DNA of 64,000 nucleotides from an uncultured Gammaproteobacteria bacterium (GCA_913060975.1 CAJXVC010000004.1:124001-188000), one strand, 5' to 3'; positions 1 through 8,290 are shown, counted from the stretch's first letter. A program made the numbers and translations. Notes: generated from the letters alone by a model not told the origin.

Positions 1-647
1 TTGTCGTGAGCGGTGGGTGGCACTCAGGGAAGGAGAATCTAGATGTCAGCAGGCCATTTTGGGAAGTGCTGATTGCAGAAGGCTATACAATTTTCGAACT
101 CTATCATCCTGGAATGCCAACATATAAAATCCCTGACGCATACGAAGGCTCAAAACAAGGCCTCGCTCATATTCTTAACAACGCCGGCCTTTACGGCATC
201 AGCACAACTCAGCTGGGTATGTTTGGCATTAGCTCTGGCGGGCATCTTGCACTAATGCTAAGCATGGATGCGGTGGTTGACCTTCAGCTTGAATACTCTA
301 TCGGCGCCGTGGTTACAATTATGGCACCAGCTGAAATCACATTCGAAGAGTTTGATGGAAACATTTACGGCGCTTCCCCCGTGGACTTCAATTTAGAACT
401 CGCCCCAAATTTATCACCAGTTAATTTTGTCAGCTCGACTAACTATCCCACGTTACTTATCCATGGCACAGAGGATGCGGCAGTATCCTTCGAAAACCAT
501 AGTGCGAGACTACACGAGCTATTGGTTGAAGCCGATGTGAAGTCCGATCTTCTACCAATATCGGCAGGGCACCAGATTTTTCCTGAACCAGAAATGACTA
601 GAACACACGAGGCGATGATTCATTGGTTCGGAGAATATTTGGAGTAA
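1..647 (+). CDS. alpha/beta-hydrolase (esterase/lipase-like), 5' end outside the window
   Basis: Carboxylic-ester-hydrolase-type alpha/beta fold protein; substrate unknown. The frame is open to the window edge, and the first visible residues (VVSGGWHSG) resemble the HGGGW oxyanion-hole loop, which normally lies well inside such proteins. The GTG at position 6 is therefore probably internal and the true start upstream. The nucleophile elbow reads GISSGG, the acid is likely the Asp in HGTEDAAV, and the catalytic His sits in SAGHQIF near the C-terminus, so the triad is complete. An attC recombination site begins 9 bases after the stop codon in the cassette orientation, so this is most likely an integron gene cassette. 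No membrane segment is visible in the part present. Confidence 0.8.
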   Translation, partial: VVSGGWHSGKENLDVSRPFWEVLIAEGYTIFELYHPGMPTYKIPDAYEGSKQGLAHILNNAGLYGISTTQLGMFGISSGGHLALMLSMDAVVDLQLEYSIGAVVTIMAPAEITFEEFDGNIYGASPVDFNLELAPNLSPVNFVSSTNYPTLLIHGTEDAAVSFENHSARLHELLVEADVKSDLLPISAGHQIFPEPEMTRTHEAMIHWFGEYLE

Positions 648-656
648 TGTATTAGT

Positions 657-719
657 ACATAACAAACAAATCAATTAAGTACAGGGCTTCGCCCTGCCCA
701 TTATTAATCGGCGTTATGT
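657..719 (+). repeat. integron attC recombination site (59-base element)
   Basis: A 63-base imperfect palindrome bounded by a perfect 7-bp inverted pair, ACATAAC (657-663) and GTTATGT (713-719). These match the inverse-core and core sites of attC elements (RYYYAAC ... GTTRRRY, with one off-consensus base in each). The centre folds as CAGGG-CTTCG-CCCTG (682-696). A-rich sequence follows the left core and GGC precedes the right core, a layout close to the aadA-type attC. It starts 9 bases after a stop codon, as expected behind a cassette gene. No integrase or attI is in the window, and no second attC was seen. Confidence 0.8.
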
Positions 720-806
720 TCTGTGATTCAGTGACATATTCGGGATCTTGTCTTGCTGTAAGGATCGACGCTGCAGCCAGCGAATTAAATTGAAAGGTTG
801 AGTGTG

Positions 807-2366
807 ATGCAACTATTCGAAGGGTTGTATATTTTACTGACAGTGATTGCGCTACTGCAGCTCAACTCACCAAAACTCATTCCCGTTTCATTTCGGATTC
901 TGATATTGCTGGCGGCAGGCTTCGGGCTTCTTCATCTTGTCTTTGAAGGGCTTCGCTGGCAAATGCTAGCTGTGTACATTGTATTCGGACTACTTTGTCT
1001 CTTTTGTCTGAAAAAGTCACAGTCTCATTTTATATTGCGAATATTGGGCTTCAGCTTTGGGGGCTTACTTGTGTCCGTCTCAATAGCATTGGTTTTGCTG
1101 TTTCCCGTAAGAGCGCTGCCACCCCCAACGGGCCCCTATCTGGTAGGCACATTCAGTACCGTCATGGTCGACGAAACCAGAGTGGAACGGTATGAGCCTG
1201 CGTTTAATCGGGCAGTTCCTGTACAGATCTGGTATCCAGCGGCTACTCAGGAGCCCCATGACTATGAGCGTCAAACTTTGTTTCCGCAGCTATACGCAGG
1301 GAACTATGACTTGTTCAGCTTTTTTACAGGATATATGGAGAACATCAAAACCCACTCCTATATCAATGCACCAATTGCGGATACCGAGACCTATCCGGTA
1401 ATTATCTTCAATCATGGGTTGTTTGCGATGGCGGACCAAAATCCACAGCTTATGGAACACTTGGTCAGCCACGGGTATGTAATTGCTTCCGTATCACACC
1501 CTTTTGAGAGTACAAAGGTACTGCTTCCGGACCGTGGAGTTCGAACCTACTCTATGAGATATCCAGATGATGTTGGATTTAGCGCTGATGAGGTAAATGA
1601 CGGAGGAATCGGGGACGCAATTAGCACCATTACCGGTCTGGATCACTCGAACCTGATGGCCGCGCTGTATGAACAGTTAGACCGCTATCGTGACGCCAGC
1701 GCAGTGGGGAAAGCAGAGGTCGTAAGAGCTTCGTTGGAAATTGAAGCCCTGCAGCCATTGGGTCCGGTGTTGACTGAAGCCAACCTGACATCGTTCTTTG
1801 AAATACGAGACAAGGTTCGCAACAGGTCTACACAATACTGGGTCGAAGACATCAGATTCGTTGTAGACCAGTTAAGCTTTTTAAATGGACCGATAGGAAA
1901 TTTCAATGACAGTGTTGACCCATCTCAAGTGGGGGCGCTCGGACATTCCTATGGTGGCTCAGCCGTTGGCGAATTCTGCAAAGTGGACAGCCGGTGCGCA
2001 GCCGGTTCGAATCTGGATGGAACGCAGTTTGGTTCTAATTGGAAAAGGCCGGTTCAAGCACCGTTTCTCCTTATCAATACTGATACAAACCCCAGAGGAA
2101 ATGACTATGCTTACTATCCGGCGCAGAATGACTTCTTCGATTTGCATATTCCTGAAACAGAACATGGGGATCTGCTAGATGCCCTGACCATCTTTCCGAT
2201 CTGGAGAGTTTTAGGCCTCGGGGGTGACTTGGAAGTGCAGGAATTGGCTGATATCGTGAAGGATCTTGAACTTGCGTTTTTTGATGAATATTTGAAGAGA
2301 AAGAAAGGCAGTATGGCGACGGCGCTAGAAAGAAATACCGAGAAGATAGCGTTTTTTGGTCGCTGA
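807..2366 (+). CDS. membrane-anchored alpha/beta-hydrolase, PAF-acetylhydrolase-like
   Basis: Probable lipid or ester hydrolase of the platelet-activating-factor acetylhydrolase (isoform II) type. The N-terminal 100 residues hold about four hydrophobic segments, so the protein is anchored in the inner membrane. The rest is the hydrolase: PPPTGPYLVGT entry motif, an oxyanion region VIIFNHGL, nucleophile elbow GHSYGG and a late His in ETEHGDLLD. I chose ATG 807, which has AAAGG 9 bases upstream; GTG 804 and TTG 798 are alternatives, TTG being too close to that Shine-Dalgarno sequence. The gene lies 87 bases right of the attC site. It may be the next cassette or the first gene beyond the array; no attC follows it. 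Substrate cannot be inferred. Confidence 0.75.
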   Translation: MQLFEGLYILLTVIALLQLNSPKLIPVSFRILILLAAGFGLLHLVFEGLRWQMLAVYIVFGLLCLFCLKKSQSHFILRILGFSFGGLLVSVSIALVLLFPVRALPPPTGPYLVGTFSTVMVDETRVERYEPAFNRAVPVQIWYPAATQEPHDYERQTLFPQLYAGNYDLFSFFTGYMENIKTHSYINAPIADTETYPVIIFNHGLFAMADQNPQLMEHLVSHGYVIASVSHPFESTKVLLPDRGVRTYSMRYPDDVGFSADEVNDGGIGDAISTITGLDHSNLMAALYEQLDRYRDASAVGKAEVVRASLEIEALQPLGPVLTEANLTSFFEIRDKVRNRSTQYWVEDIRFVVDQLSFLNGPIGNFNDSVDPSQVGALGHSYGGSAVGEFCKVDSRCAAGSNLDGTQFGSNWKRPVQAPFLLINTDTNPRGNDYAYYPAQNDFFDLHIPETEHGDLLDALTIFPIWRVLGLGGDLEVQELADIVKDLELAFFDEYLKRKKGSMATALERNTEKIAFFGR

Positions 2367-2425
2367 TCTCTTTTGCCGTTATCCCCGATAGATTGCTATA
2401 GAATCGCCAAATCGGCGCCTAAAGT

Positions 2426-2532
2426 AGGGGACACTGATAATTTAATAACTTAAGGTACTAATTCAATCAGCCAGAAGTAGAGCTGATAAAAGCAGGGGGT
2501 TTGATTAAGTTATTAAGTTATCAGTGTCCCCT
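2426..2532. repeat. inverted-repeat element, copy 1 (27-bp arms)
   Basis: Left arm 2426-2452 and right arm 2506-2532 are inverted complements of each other at 26 of 27 positions, separated by 53 bases. The outer ends read AGGGGACACTGATAA and TTATCAGTGTCCCCT. The right arm is identical over 27 bases to the right arm of copy 2 (3140-3166). Paired AGGGGACA/TGTCCCCT termini are often seen near REP-associated tyrosine transposases; no transposase gene is present here. It could also act as a transcript-end hairpin for the hydrolase gene upstream. Confidence 0.7.
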
Positions 2533-2570
2533 TCTATTTGAATAGGGACAAATTACAGAGGAAAGAATAA

Positions 2571-3038
2571 ATGTATAAAAAACAAATAATTACTCTGATC
2601 ACATTATTAACTGTCGTTCTGGGATGGGGAGTGTCCGCGGTTTGGGCGCAGGTCGTTGAGCCCGACGAGCATGACTTCATGATTGCCGAACCTGCCGATC
2701 TGCATCCGCCAGAGGGTAGCAGGACGGTCAACATTTATGGCGATCCGCGTGAGGAAGGGCTGTATGTCATTCAGATCACTTGGGCCCCAGGTAGTGGTAG
2801 CCGCCCTCACTATCATGATCAGGCACGTTATATTAACGTTCTAAAAGGGCATTGGTATGTGCACACTGGTCCCGAATCTGCAGTCTACAATCCCGATGCC
2901 ACCACGCGCGTAGGTCCTGGCACCTTTATTTATGAACCGCCAAATGGCATTCACTACGATATGGCCAAAGATGAAGAAGTGGTAGTACAGATTTTTGGTT
3001 ACGGCCCGGTGAATACTACGTCCATTCCCCAAGATTGA
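2571..3038 (+). CDS. secreted cupin-domain protein
   Basis: A 155-residue protein with an N-terminal signal peptide: basic MYKKQ, hydrophobic stretch to about residue 24, likely cleavage after AVWA. One cupin barrel follows. Metal-binding cupin motif 1 is visible around GSGSRPHYHDQARYINVL (His-x-His and a later acidic or polar ligand), and motif 2 around PNGIHYDM. Small periplasmic cupins of this type are annotated only as cupin-domain proteins; reaction and ligand are unknown. The start has GAGGAAAG 5-12 bases upstream. The gene stands alone between two inverted-repeat elements, suggesting it travels with them or that they insulate its transcription. Confidence 0.75.
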   Translation: MYKKQIITLITLLTVVLGWGVSAVWAQVVEPDEHDFMIAEPADLHPPEGSRTVNIYGDPREEGLYVIQITWAPGSGSRPHYHDQARYINVLKGHWYVHTGPESAVYNPDATTRVGPGTFIYEPPNGIHYDMAKDEEVVVQIFGYGPVNTTSIPQD

Positions 3039-3084
3039 TTTGCTGGTAGGTGCGCGGATAACAGAAAGCAATAGGGGATGTGGT

Positions 3085-3166
3085 AAGGGAGACTGATGAT
3101 TTAGTAACTTTGCTAATCATGTCTATTTTTGGTTTTTGTTAAGTTATTAAGTTATCAGTGTCCCCT
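3085..3166. repeat. inverted-repeat element, copy 2 (diverged left arm)
   Basis: Right arm 3140-3166 is base-for-base identical to the right arm of copy 1. The left arm (3085-3110) pairs with it with about four mismatches and a one-base offset at the end. The spacer is 29 bases, against 53 in copy 1. The two copies bracket the cupin gene in the same orientation. Confidence 0.6.
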
Positions 3167-3178
3167 GGTATTACAGGC

Positions 3179-3210
3179 AAAAAAAAGCACCTAGAGTTTC
3201 CTCTAAGTGC
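3179..3210 (-). terminator. intrinsic terminator of the tRNA-Met gene
   Basis: Read on the minus strand, GCACUUAGAG and CUCUAGGUGC form a 10-bp stem with one G-U pair, closed by a GAAA tetraloop and followed by eight T. It lies 9 bases beyond the CCA end of the tRNA. Confidence 0.85.
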
Positions 3211-3219
3211 TTGATTAAA

Positions 3220-3296
3220 TGGTAGCAATGGGTGGACTTGAACCACCGACCCCAGCATTATGAATGCTGTGCTCTAACCAGCTGAGCTACATTGCC
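3220..3296 (-). tRNA. tRNA-Met (anticodon CAT)
   Basis: A 77-base cloverleaf on the minus strand. The acceptor stem GGCAATG/CATTGCT has a G-U first pair. There is a D arm, anticodon stem CAGCA/TGCTG with loop TTCATAA, T arm with GGTTCAAGTCC, and an encoded CCA. The anticodon is CAT. The ordinary pairing at the acceptor top and the absence of three G-C pairs at the base of the anticodon stem favour elongator Met; CAT can also mark a lysidine-modified Ile tRNA, which I consider less likely. The 3' end faces the accessory region at 1-3219. Confidence 0.9.
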
Positions 3297-3297
3297 A

Positions 3298-3728
3298 AAG
3301 TTTCTACTGCGGCTTCCAATAATACCGCATCTGCGAATTCAATTTTCCACTTGGTCCTCGCTGTAGGCTGACTACACCTGCGGGCCAACTGAAAAATTGA
3401 ATCCCCATCTGCAGCATTCTTGAAACCCTCGTGACGAAACTTCCCTTCGAAAGCGTCTGGAGGTAATGCTGCAGTTGTCTGAAGGCCGCGAATTTTCACG
3501 ATTTCCGGGCCTGTTGTCAAGATTTTAGCGCTAATCCTGCCGACCAATCCAGAGTCCGCCAAATCTTTGTATTTTTGAACGTTTAGCAGAACGCCCAGCA
3601 GTCGGGGCGTTGCGAGCGCCGGGTCAGCGAGGCGAAAGGCGGTTCGGAGAAGGAGCGTACTGACCAGTACGTGACGCCTTCGAAGCGGCTTTCAACGAAG
3701 CTGGCACAAGCGCAGTAGCCCCCTCGAA
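3298..3728. other. intergenic region between tRNA-Met and ychF
   Basis: Holds no convincing gene. The right half (about 3587-3728) is an imperfect palindrome centred on CGTACTG-AC-CAGTACG (3656-3671). GAAAGGCGGTTCGG to its left is roughly complementary to CGAAGCGGCTTTC on its right. This lies directly after ychF and may be its transcript end or a dispersed repeat. The left part presumably contains the tRNA promoter, but I could not place boxes with confidence. Confidence 0.4.
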
Positions 3729-4820
3729 CTATACGTTAAACCTGAAATGGATGACGTCGCCGTCTTTGACGATGTACTCTTTTCCTTCCAGGCGCCATTT
3801 TCCGGCGTCCTTGGCCCCATTCTCACCCTTGTTGGCCACGAAATCCTCATAGCCCACGACTTCGGCGCGGATGAAGCCTTTCTCGAAATCAGTGTGAATC
3901 ACGCCAGCGGCGTTGGGGGCCGTGGCGCCGACTTTTACGGTCCAGGCGCGGACTTCCTTCTCGCCAGCAGTGAAATAGGTCTGCAAGCCCAGTAGCTGGT
4001 AGCCAGCGCGGATGACGCGGTCCAGGCCGGGTTCTTCCATGCCTAAGTCTTGCAGGAATTCGAGCTTTTCGTCGTCTTCCAGCTCGGCGATCTCGGACTC
4101 CAGCTTGTTGCAGATGCTCACCACCTCGGCGCCTTCGGCCTCGGCGATGGCTTTGACCTTGTCCAGATGCGGGTTGTTCTCAAAACCGTCCTCGGACACG
4201 TTGGCGATGTACATGACCGGCTTTAAGGTCAGCAGGTGCAAGTTGTACAGGTCGACGCGGTCTTCCTTGGTGAGATCCATGGTGCGCACCGGGCTGGTGT
4301 CGTCAAGGTGGGCTTTGACCTTCTCGAGCAGGGCGACCAGACGCTGGGCGTCTTTGTCACCGCTCTTGGCGGTGCGGCTGGCGCGGTCGAGACTCTTCTC
4401 GACAGACTCGAGGTCGGCCAGGGCCAGTTCGGTGTTAATGGTTTCGATGTCGGCGACCGGGTCAATCTGGTCGGCCACGTGGGTAACGTTCTCGTCTTCG
4501 AAGCAGCGCACGACGTGGGCGATGGCATCGGTCTCGCGGATGTTGGCGAGGAACTTGTTGCCCAGGCCTTCACCTTGCGAGGCGCCTGCCACGAGGCCGG
4601 CGATGTCGGTGAATTCGACCGTGGTCGGAATGACTTTTTGCGGTTTGACGATGTCAGCCAGCGTATCGAGCCGGGTATCGGGAATGGACACGATGCCGGA
4701 GTTGGGCTCGATGGTGCAGAAGGGGAAATTCTCCGCTGCAATGCCTGCCTTGGTGAGGGCGTTAAAGAGTGTGGATTTGCCCACATTGGGCAGACCGACG
4801 ATGCCGCATTTTACTGCCAT
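3729..4820 (-). CDS. ychF: ribosome-binding ATPase YchF
   Basis: An Obg-related P-loop NTPase that prefers ATP and binds the ribosome; linked to stress responses and translation control. The 363 residues match the usual length. Visible motifs are Walker [15 protein letters not shown] near residue 8, switch region [12 protein letters not shown] (DxxG), and the NxxE form NKLESE in place of the NKxD of GTP-specific relatives, which is typical of YchF. The C-terminal TGS domain ends in RFNV. The start has AAGGA about 9 bases upstream. It follows pth at a 74-base gap, the same order as in Pseudomonas and many gammaproteobacteria, and is probably the last gene of the rplY-pth-ychF transcript. Confidence 0.97.
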   Translation of the reverse strand: MAVKCGIVGLPNVGKSTLFNALTKAGIAAENFPFCTIEPNSGIVSIPDTRLDTLADIVKPQKVIPTTVEFTDIAGLVAGASQGEGLGNKFLANIRETDAIAHVVRCFEDENVTHVADQIDPVADIETINTELALADLESVEKSLDRASRTAKSGDKDAQRLVALLEKVKAHLDDTSPVRTMDLTKEDRVDLYNLHLLTLKPVMYIANVSEDGFENNPHLDKVKAIAEAEGAEVVSICNKLESEIAELEDDEKLEFLQDLGMEEPGLDRVIRAGYQLLGLQTYFTAGEKEVRAWTVKVGATAPNAAGVIHTDFEKGFIRAEVVGYEDFVANKGENGAKDAGKWRLEGKEYIVKDGDVIHFRFNV

Positions 4821-4894
4821 GACTGACTTATCCTTCTAGCTAATCTGTGTGTAGTACTTCAATTAATAGTACTGCAATTAATAATGCTGCTTGC

Positions 4895-5482
4895 CTAGCT
4901 GCCGGAATGCAGCAAGCGCATGGCTTCTTCCCATTCGCCGGCGACTGCCTTGGGCATCACCCGGATCGAATCCTCGATATCACGCATGATGAGATCGGCT
5001 TCGGAACGGGAGGGGTCGCTCAGTACGTAGTTAGCGACCATGGACTTGTGCCCGGGATGACCAACACCGATGCGCAAGCGGTAAAAATCCGCATTGCCGC
5101 CCAGCGACTTGATGATGTCGCGCATGCCGTTATGCCCGCCGTGTCCGCCGCCAAGTTTGAGGCGCGTGACACCCACGTCAAAATCAATTTCATCATAGGC
5201 GACCAGCATGTTGGCCGGGTCGATCTTGTAGAAATTGCACAACGCAGCCACAGCGCGGCCGCTATTGTTCATGAACGTCGTGGGGAACAACAGTCGCACA
5301 GTGCGACCATCAATAGTGATCGTGCCAACTTCGCCAAAGAATTTGCTTTCGCCACGCAGGGTACCGCCGTAGCTCTTGCACAGGTGATGGAGAAATATGA
5401 CACCGGCATTGTGCCGGTTGGAGTCGTATTGTGGGCCTGGATTTCCCAGACCCACAATCAACTCGATTGGCTGGTTCGCCAT
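4895..5482 (-). CDS. pth: peptidyl-tRNA hydrolase
   Basis: Cleaves the ester bond of peptidyl-tRNAs that drop off the ribosome, recycling tRNA. 195 residues, standard for bacterial Pth. The family motifs are present: GLGNPGPQYDSNRHNAG with the catalytic His, FMNNSG, and DEIDFDVGVTRLKLGGGHGGHNG. The ATG at 5482 lies 25 bases after the L25 stop codon with only a weak Shine-Dalgarno sequence, so translation may be helped by the upstream gene. The neighbours rplY and ychF are the usual ones. Nothing unusual in the active site. Confidence 0.97.
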   Translation of the reverse strand: MANQPIELIVGLGNPGPQYDSNRHNAGVIFLHHLCKSYGGTLRGESKFFGEVGTITIDGRTVRLLFPTTFMNNSGRAVAALCNFYKIDPANMLVAYDEIDFDVGVTRLKLGGGHGGHNGMRDIIKSLGGNADFYRLRIGVGHPGHKSMVANYVLSDPSRSEADLIMRDIEDSIRVMPKAVAGEWEEAMRLLHSGS

Positions 5483-5507
5483 AGGGGCTACCTATTGAAG
5501 GTTGAAC

Positions 5508-6200
5508 CTATGAGTCGTCGCCCTCATCGCCATCAGCTTTGGCGTCGGAGTCGGTTGGGACTTCGGCATCCGGTACTTCAACGGCAGTGTCGGCTTCGTC
5601 GACTTCAGCTTCGCTACGTGGCGCCTGAACGGCAACAACTGGCAGGTCATGTTCTTCGCCGTGCGACAGTTCAACACTCTGAACGCCGGCCGGGAAATTG
5701 ACTTCAGACAGGTGAATGGAATCACCAATGTCCAGCTCAGTCACGTCAACTTCCAGATACTCTGGCAGGTCTTTGGGCAGACAGCTGATTTCGATTTCGT
5801 TCATGTTCTTGATCAGGTTACCGCCGCCAAGACGCACACCCTTACATTTCTCTTCATTCGTGAAATGCACAGGGACGTTAACAGTAATTTCCTGGTCAGC
5901 ACGCACACGCAAAAAGTCAGCGTGGACGATAAACGGCTTGGCCGGGTGACGCTGCAGGTCTTTGATTACCGCCTGCTGCTTTTCCTTGCCAATGTTCAGC
6001 GTGATGATATGAGAAAAGAACGCCTCGTTTTCAGTGGCGTGAAAAATATCATCGTGCGGGATGGTCAGTGATAACGGATCTTCGTTACCGCCATACAGCA
6101 CAGCCGGGATTGCATTGTTCAGGCGACGCAGGCGGCGGCTCGCACCTTTCCCCAGGTCCTTCCTGACGCTCACATTTAGTTCAAACTTCTGGTTCGACAT
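5508..6200 (-). CDS. rplY: 50S ribosomal protein L25, long CTC (TL5) form
   Basis: Binds 5S rRNA in the large subunit. This is the long form: an N-terminal L25 domain (MSNQKFELNVSVRKDLGKG) followed by a beta-rich TL5-type domain and an acidic tail rich in Glu, Asp and Ala. I place the start at 6200, with GGAG about 7 bases upstream; an in-frame ATG at 6218 would add six atypical residues (MTWRRQ). It is separated from prs by a hairpin terminator, so it probably has its own promoter or depends on read-through. Order prs-rplY-pth-ychF is conserved in pseudomonads. Confidence 0.95.
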   Translation of the reverse strand: MSNQKFELNVSVRKDLGKGASRRLRRLNNAIPAVLYGGNEDPLSLTIPHDDIFHATENEAFFSHIITLNIGKEKQQAVIKDLQRHPAKPFIVHADFLRVRADQEITVNVPVHFTNEEKCKGVRLGGGNLIKNMNEIEISCLPKDLPEYLEVDVTELDIGDSIHLSEVNFPAGVQSVELSHGEEHDLPVVAVQAPRSEAEVDEADTAVEVPDAEVPTDSDAKADGDEGDDS

Positions 6201-6253
6201 CTGTCTTCTCCAAGTCAACTCTGAGTAACTCGCGACCAGTTATTCAGAGAGTT

Positions 6254-6289
6254 AAAAAAGGGACAGTCACTGCATGCAGTTGCTGTCCC
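6254..6289 (-). terminator. intrinsic terminator between prs and rplY
   Basis: On the minus strand, GGGACAG and CTGTCCC form the base of a stem. An inner ACTG/CAGT pair extends it after a two-base mismatch, and six T follow. It would end the prs transcript before rplY. Confidence 0.7.
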
Positions 6290-6329
6290 GGTTATTCTGG
6301 CTGACGGAAAAACCGTCAGTCAGTAAATC

Positions 6330-7280
6330 TTATGTGTTATCAAACATCGCGCTGATCGACTCTTCGTTGCTGACGCGGCGAATCGACTCGGCCAGCAGCT
6401 TTGCCATCGATAACTGGCGAATGCGCTTACAATCTTTAGCCGCTTTGCTCAGCGGAATCGTGTCTGTTACCACCAACTCATCGAGGTTGGAGCTACCGAT
6501 GTTGTCGATCGCCGGGCCGGATAACACCGGGTGCGTACAGTAGGCGATTACCTTGCTGGCACCGTGTGATTTCAATGCATCGGCAGCCTTGCACAGCGTG
6601 CCGGCGGTATCCACCATGTCATCGACGATCAGGCAGCTACGGTCGGTAACATCACCAATGATGTTCATGACCTGGGCTTCGTTGGCAGACGGACGACGTT
6701 TGTCGATAATCGCCAGGTCCACATCCAGTTGCTTGGCAACGGCGCGGGCCCGAACTACACCACCGATATCCGGTGAGACCACCATCAGGTTCTTGTAGCT
6801 CTGGCGCTCAATATCGTCGGTCAACACCGGGGAACCGTAAACGTTATCCACCGGGATGTTGAAAAAGCCCTGAATCTGCTCGGCGTGCAGGTCCACGGTC
6901 AGTACTCTGTTTACGCCCACGGCACCAATCATGTCGGCGACTACTTTGGCGCTGATCGCCACTCGCGCTGAGCGCACGCGACGATCCTGACGGGCATACC
7001 CGAAGTAGGGGATTACCGCTGTAATACGGTTGGCGGAAGCCCGATGCAGAGCGTCTGCCATTAACAGCAATTCCATGATGCTGTCGTTAGTTGGGGCGCA
7101 GGTAGGCTGAATAACAAAAACGTCCTTACCACGGACGTTTTCATTCAGCTCTACGGAAATTTCCCCGTCACTAAATTTGCTGATGCTGGCGTACCCAAGG
7201 GGGACGCCAATATTCTTGGCAATGTCCTCGGCGAGCGCCAGATTGGCATTGCCAGCAAAGACCATTAAGTTATTTGCCAC
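6330..7280 (-). CDS. prs: ribose-phosphate pyrophosphokinase
   Basis: Makes PRPP from ribose 5-phosphate and ATP for purine, pyrimidine, NAD, His and Trp synthesis. 316 residues, the class I length. Seen: N-terminal [12 protein letters not shown], PPi/ATP region with [20 protein letters not shown], the signature [12 protein letters not shown], and the PRPP loop [12 protein letters not shown]. The start is GTG 7280 with AGGAAG 6 bases upstream. A tRNA-Gln gene and ispE lie directly upstream and a terminator directly downstream, the same arrangement as in Pseudomonas. Confidence 0.97.
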   Translation of the reverse strand: MANNLMVFAGNANLALAEDIAKNIGVPLGYASISKFSDGEISVELNENVRGKDVFVIQPTCAPTNDSIMELLLMADALHRASANRITAVIPYFGYARQDRRVRSARVAISAKVVADMIGAVGVNRVLTVDLHAEQIQGFFNIPVDNVYGSPVLTDDIERQSYKNLMVVSPDIGGVVRARAVAKQLDVDLAIIDKRRPSANEAQVMNIIGDVTDRSCLIVDDMVDTAGTLCKAADALKSHGASKVIAYCTHPVLSGPAIDNIGSSNLDELVVTDTIPLSKAAKDCKRIRQLSMAKLLAESIRRVSNEESISAMFDNT

Positions 7281-7327
7281 TATGACTTCCTATTGGCGAG
7301 TGTCCATTAATTTGCTGGTCTTGAAGT

Positions 7328-7402
7328 TGGCTGGGGTGGCTGGATTCGAACCAACGCATGCAAGGATCAAAACCTTGTGCCTTACCACTTGGCGACACCC
7401 CA
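7328..7402 (-). tRNA. tRNA-Gln (anticodon TTG)
   Basis: A 75-base cloverleaf on the minus strand. The acceptor stem is TGGGGTG/CACCCCA and the anticodon stem CAAGG/CCTTG with loop TTTTGAT, giving anticodon TTG. The T arm carries GGTTCGAATCC and CCA is encoded. The U1-A72 pair is typical of bacterial tRNA-Gln. It sits between ispE and prs, probably in the same transcript. Confidence 0.95.
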
Positions 7403-7430
7403 ATAAACTCATTATCGTGACTAGCCCATT

Positions 7431-8288
7431 TTAAATGTCGCTGATGTCCATCTCCAGCGAATTTATTCCCTGAGCGAGGAATCCCTGCAAATTTGCCGGA
7501 ATTTTAGCGAAAACTTTCTGGGCTTCTGCCTCACTATCAAAGCGGGCATACACTGCTGCGCCGGTACCTGTCATCTGCGCCGGGACAGTCTGACTTAGCC
7601 AGGAAAGCGCGTTTTCCACTTCGGGATACAACTCGCAAGTGACTGATTCGCAGTCATTTCGGGCCCGGCCAGCCAGAAAGTCGGCCATTTTGATCGCAGA
7701 TGTGTTCCGTGTCAAATTTTCATGCGAAAAAATGCTCGCTGTTGAGACTTCGCAATCTGGCATGACAACCACGTACCACGCGGGCGCTATTGTAACCGGT
7801 TGTAGCTGTTCACCGATACCTTCAGCCCATGCTGAATGGCCATGAATAAACACTGGTACGTCAGCACCCAGTGATAATCCGATACTCGCCAATTCGGCGC
7901 GCGACAGTCCCAGCTCCCACAAGGCGTTAACGGCCAGCAGGGTGATGGCGGCATCGGCACTGCCACCGCCGAGTCCGGCACCCATGGGGATCTGTTTGGT
8001 GAGGGTGATATCGATGCCGGGGGCATCGGCTGGGGCGAGATGCTGCAGCTTGTGAACGGCCTGCAAGATCAGGTTGTTGTCCATGGGCACGTTCGGGTAG
8101 CGGGATGCTTCTGCGGTATGCAGGGCGATAACGCCGGGATCGGTCAGTGTGAATTCCAGCAGGTCGCCGTAGTTCAATAATTGAAACAGGGTTTGCAGAT
8201 TGTGGTAGCCATCGTCACGGCGCCCGGTGATGTGCAAAAACAAATTGAGCTTGGCCGGTGCCAGCAGAGAAAGCGATGCGCTGGTCAT
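7431..8288 (-). CDS. ispE: 4-diphosphocytidyl-2-C-methyl-D-erythritol kinase
   Basis: GHMP-family kinase of the non-mevalonate isoprenoid pathway; phosphorylates CDP-methylerythritol with ATP. 285 residues. Motifs: APAKLNLFLHITGRRDDGYH at the N-terminus, the ATP loop PMGAGLGGGSADAA near residue 95, and the C-terminal glycine-rich MTGTGAAVYA. The start codon lies 2 bases after the lolB stop, so the two are coupled. lolB-ispE-tRNA(Gln)-prs is a conserved unit in pseudomonads. Confidence 0.97.
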   Translation of the reverse strand: MTSASLSLLAPAKLNLFLHITGRRDDGYHNLQTLFQLLNYGDLLEFTLTDPGVIALHTAEASRYPNVPMDNNLILQAVHKLQHLAPADAPGIDITLTKQIPMGAGLGGGSADAAITLLAVNALWELGLSRAELASIGLSLGADVPVFIHGHSAWAEGIGEQLQPVTIAPAWYVVVMPDCEVSTASIFSHENLTRNTSAIKMADFLAGRARNDCESVTCELYPEVENALSWLSQTVPAQMTGTGAAVYARFDSEAEAQKVFAKIPANLQGFLAQGINSLEMDISDI

Positions 8289-8290
8289 GG

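Noticed and set aside
2367-2425. Possible attC after the second hydrolase gene
   Set aside because: GTTATCC is present but has no complementary partner or central stem, so there is no evidence that this gene is a cassette.
3298-3562. 91-codon open frame on the minus strand overlapping tRNA-Met
   Set aside because: It runs into the tRNA gene, has no recognisable domain, and no convincing ribosome-binding site; more likely chance.
3587-3740. Possible second attC site after ychF, because GTTAAAC occurs at its edge
   Set aside because: The GTTAAAC lies inside the ychF coding end, no matching inverse core is found at the right place, and the palindrome has a different layout.
4012-4839. Long open frames (275 and 196 codons) opposite ychF
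   Set aside because: They are antisense to a clear ychF gene, with low-complexity Ser/Arg- or Gly/Val-rich translations caused by codon bias.
4847-5701. 284-codon open frame opposite pth and rplY
   Set aside because: Antisense to two confidently identified genes and without family motifs.
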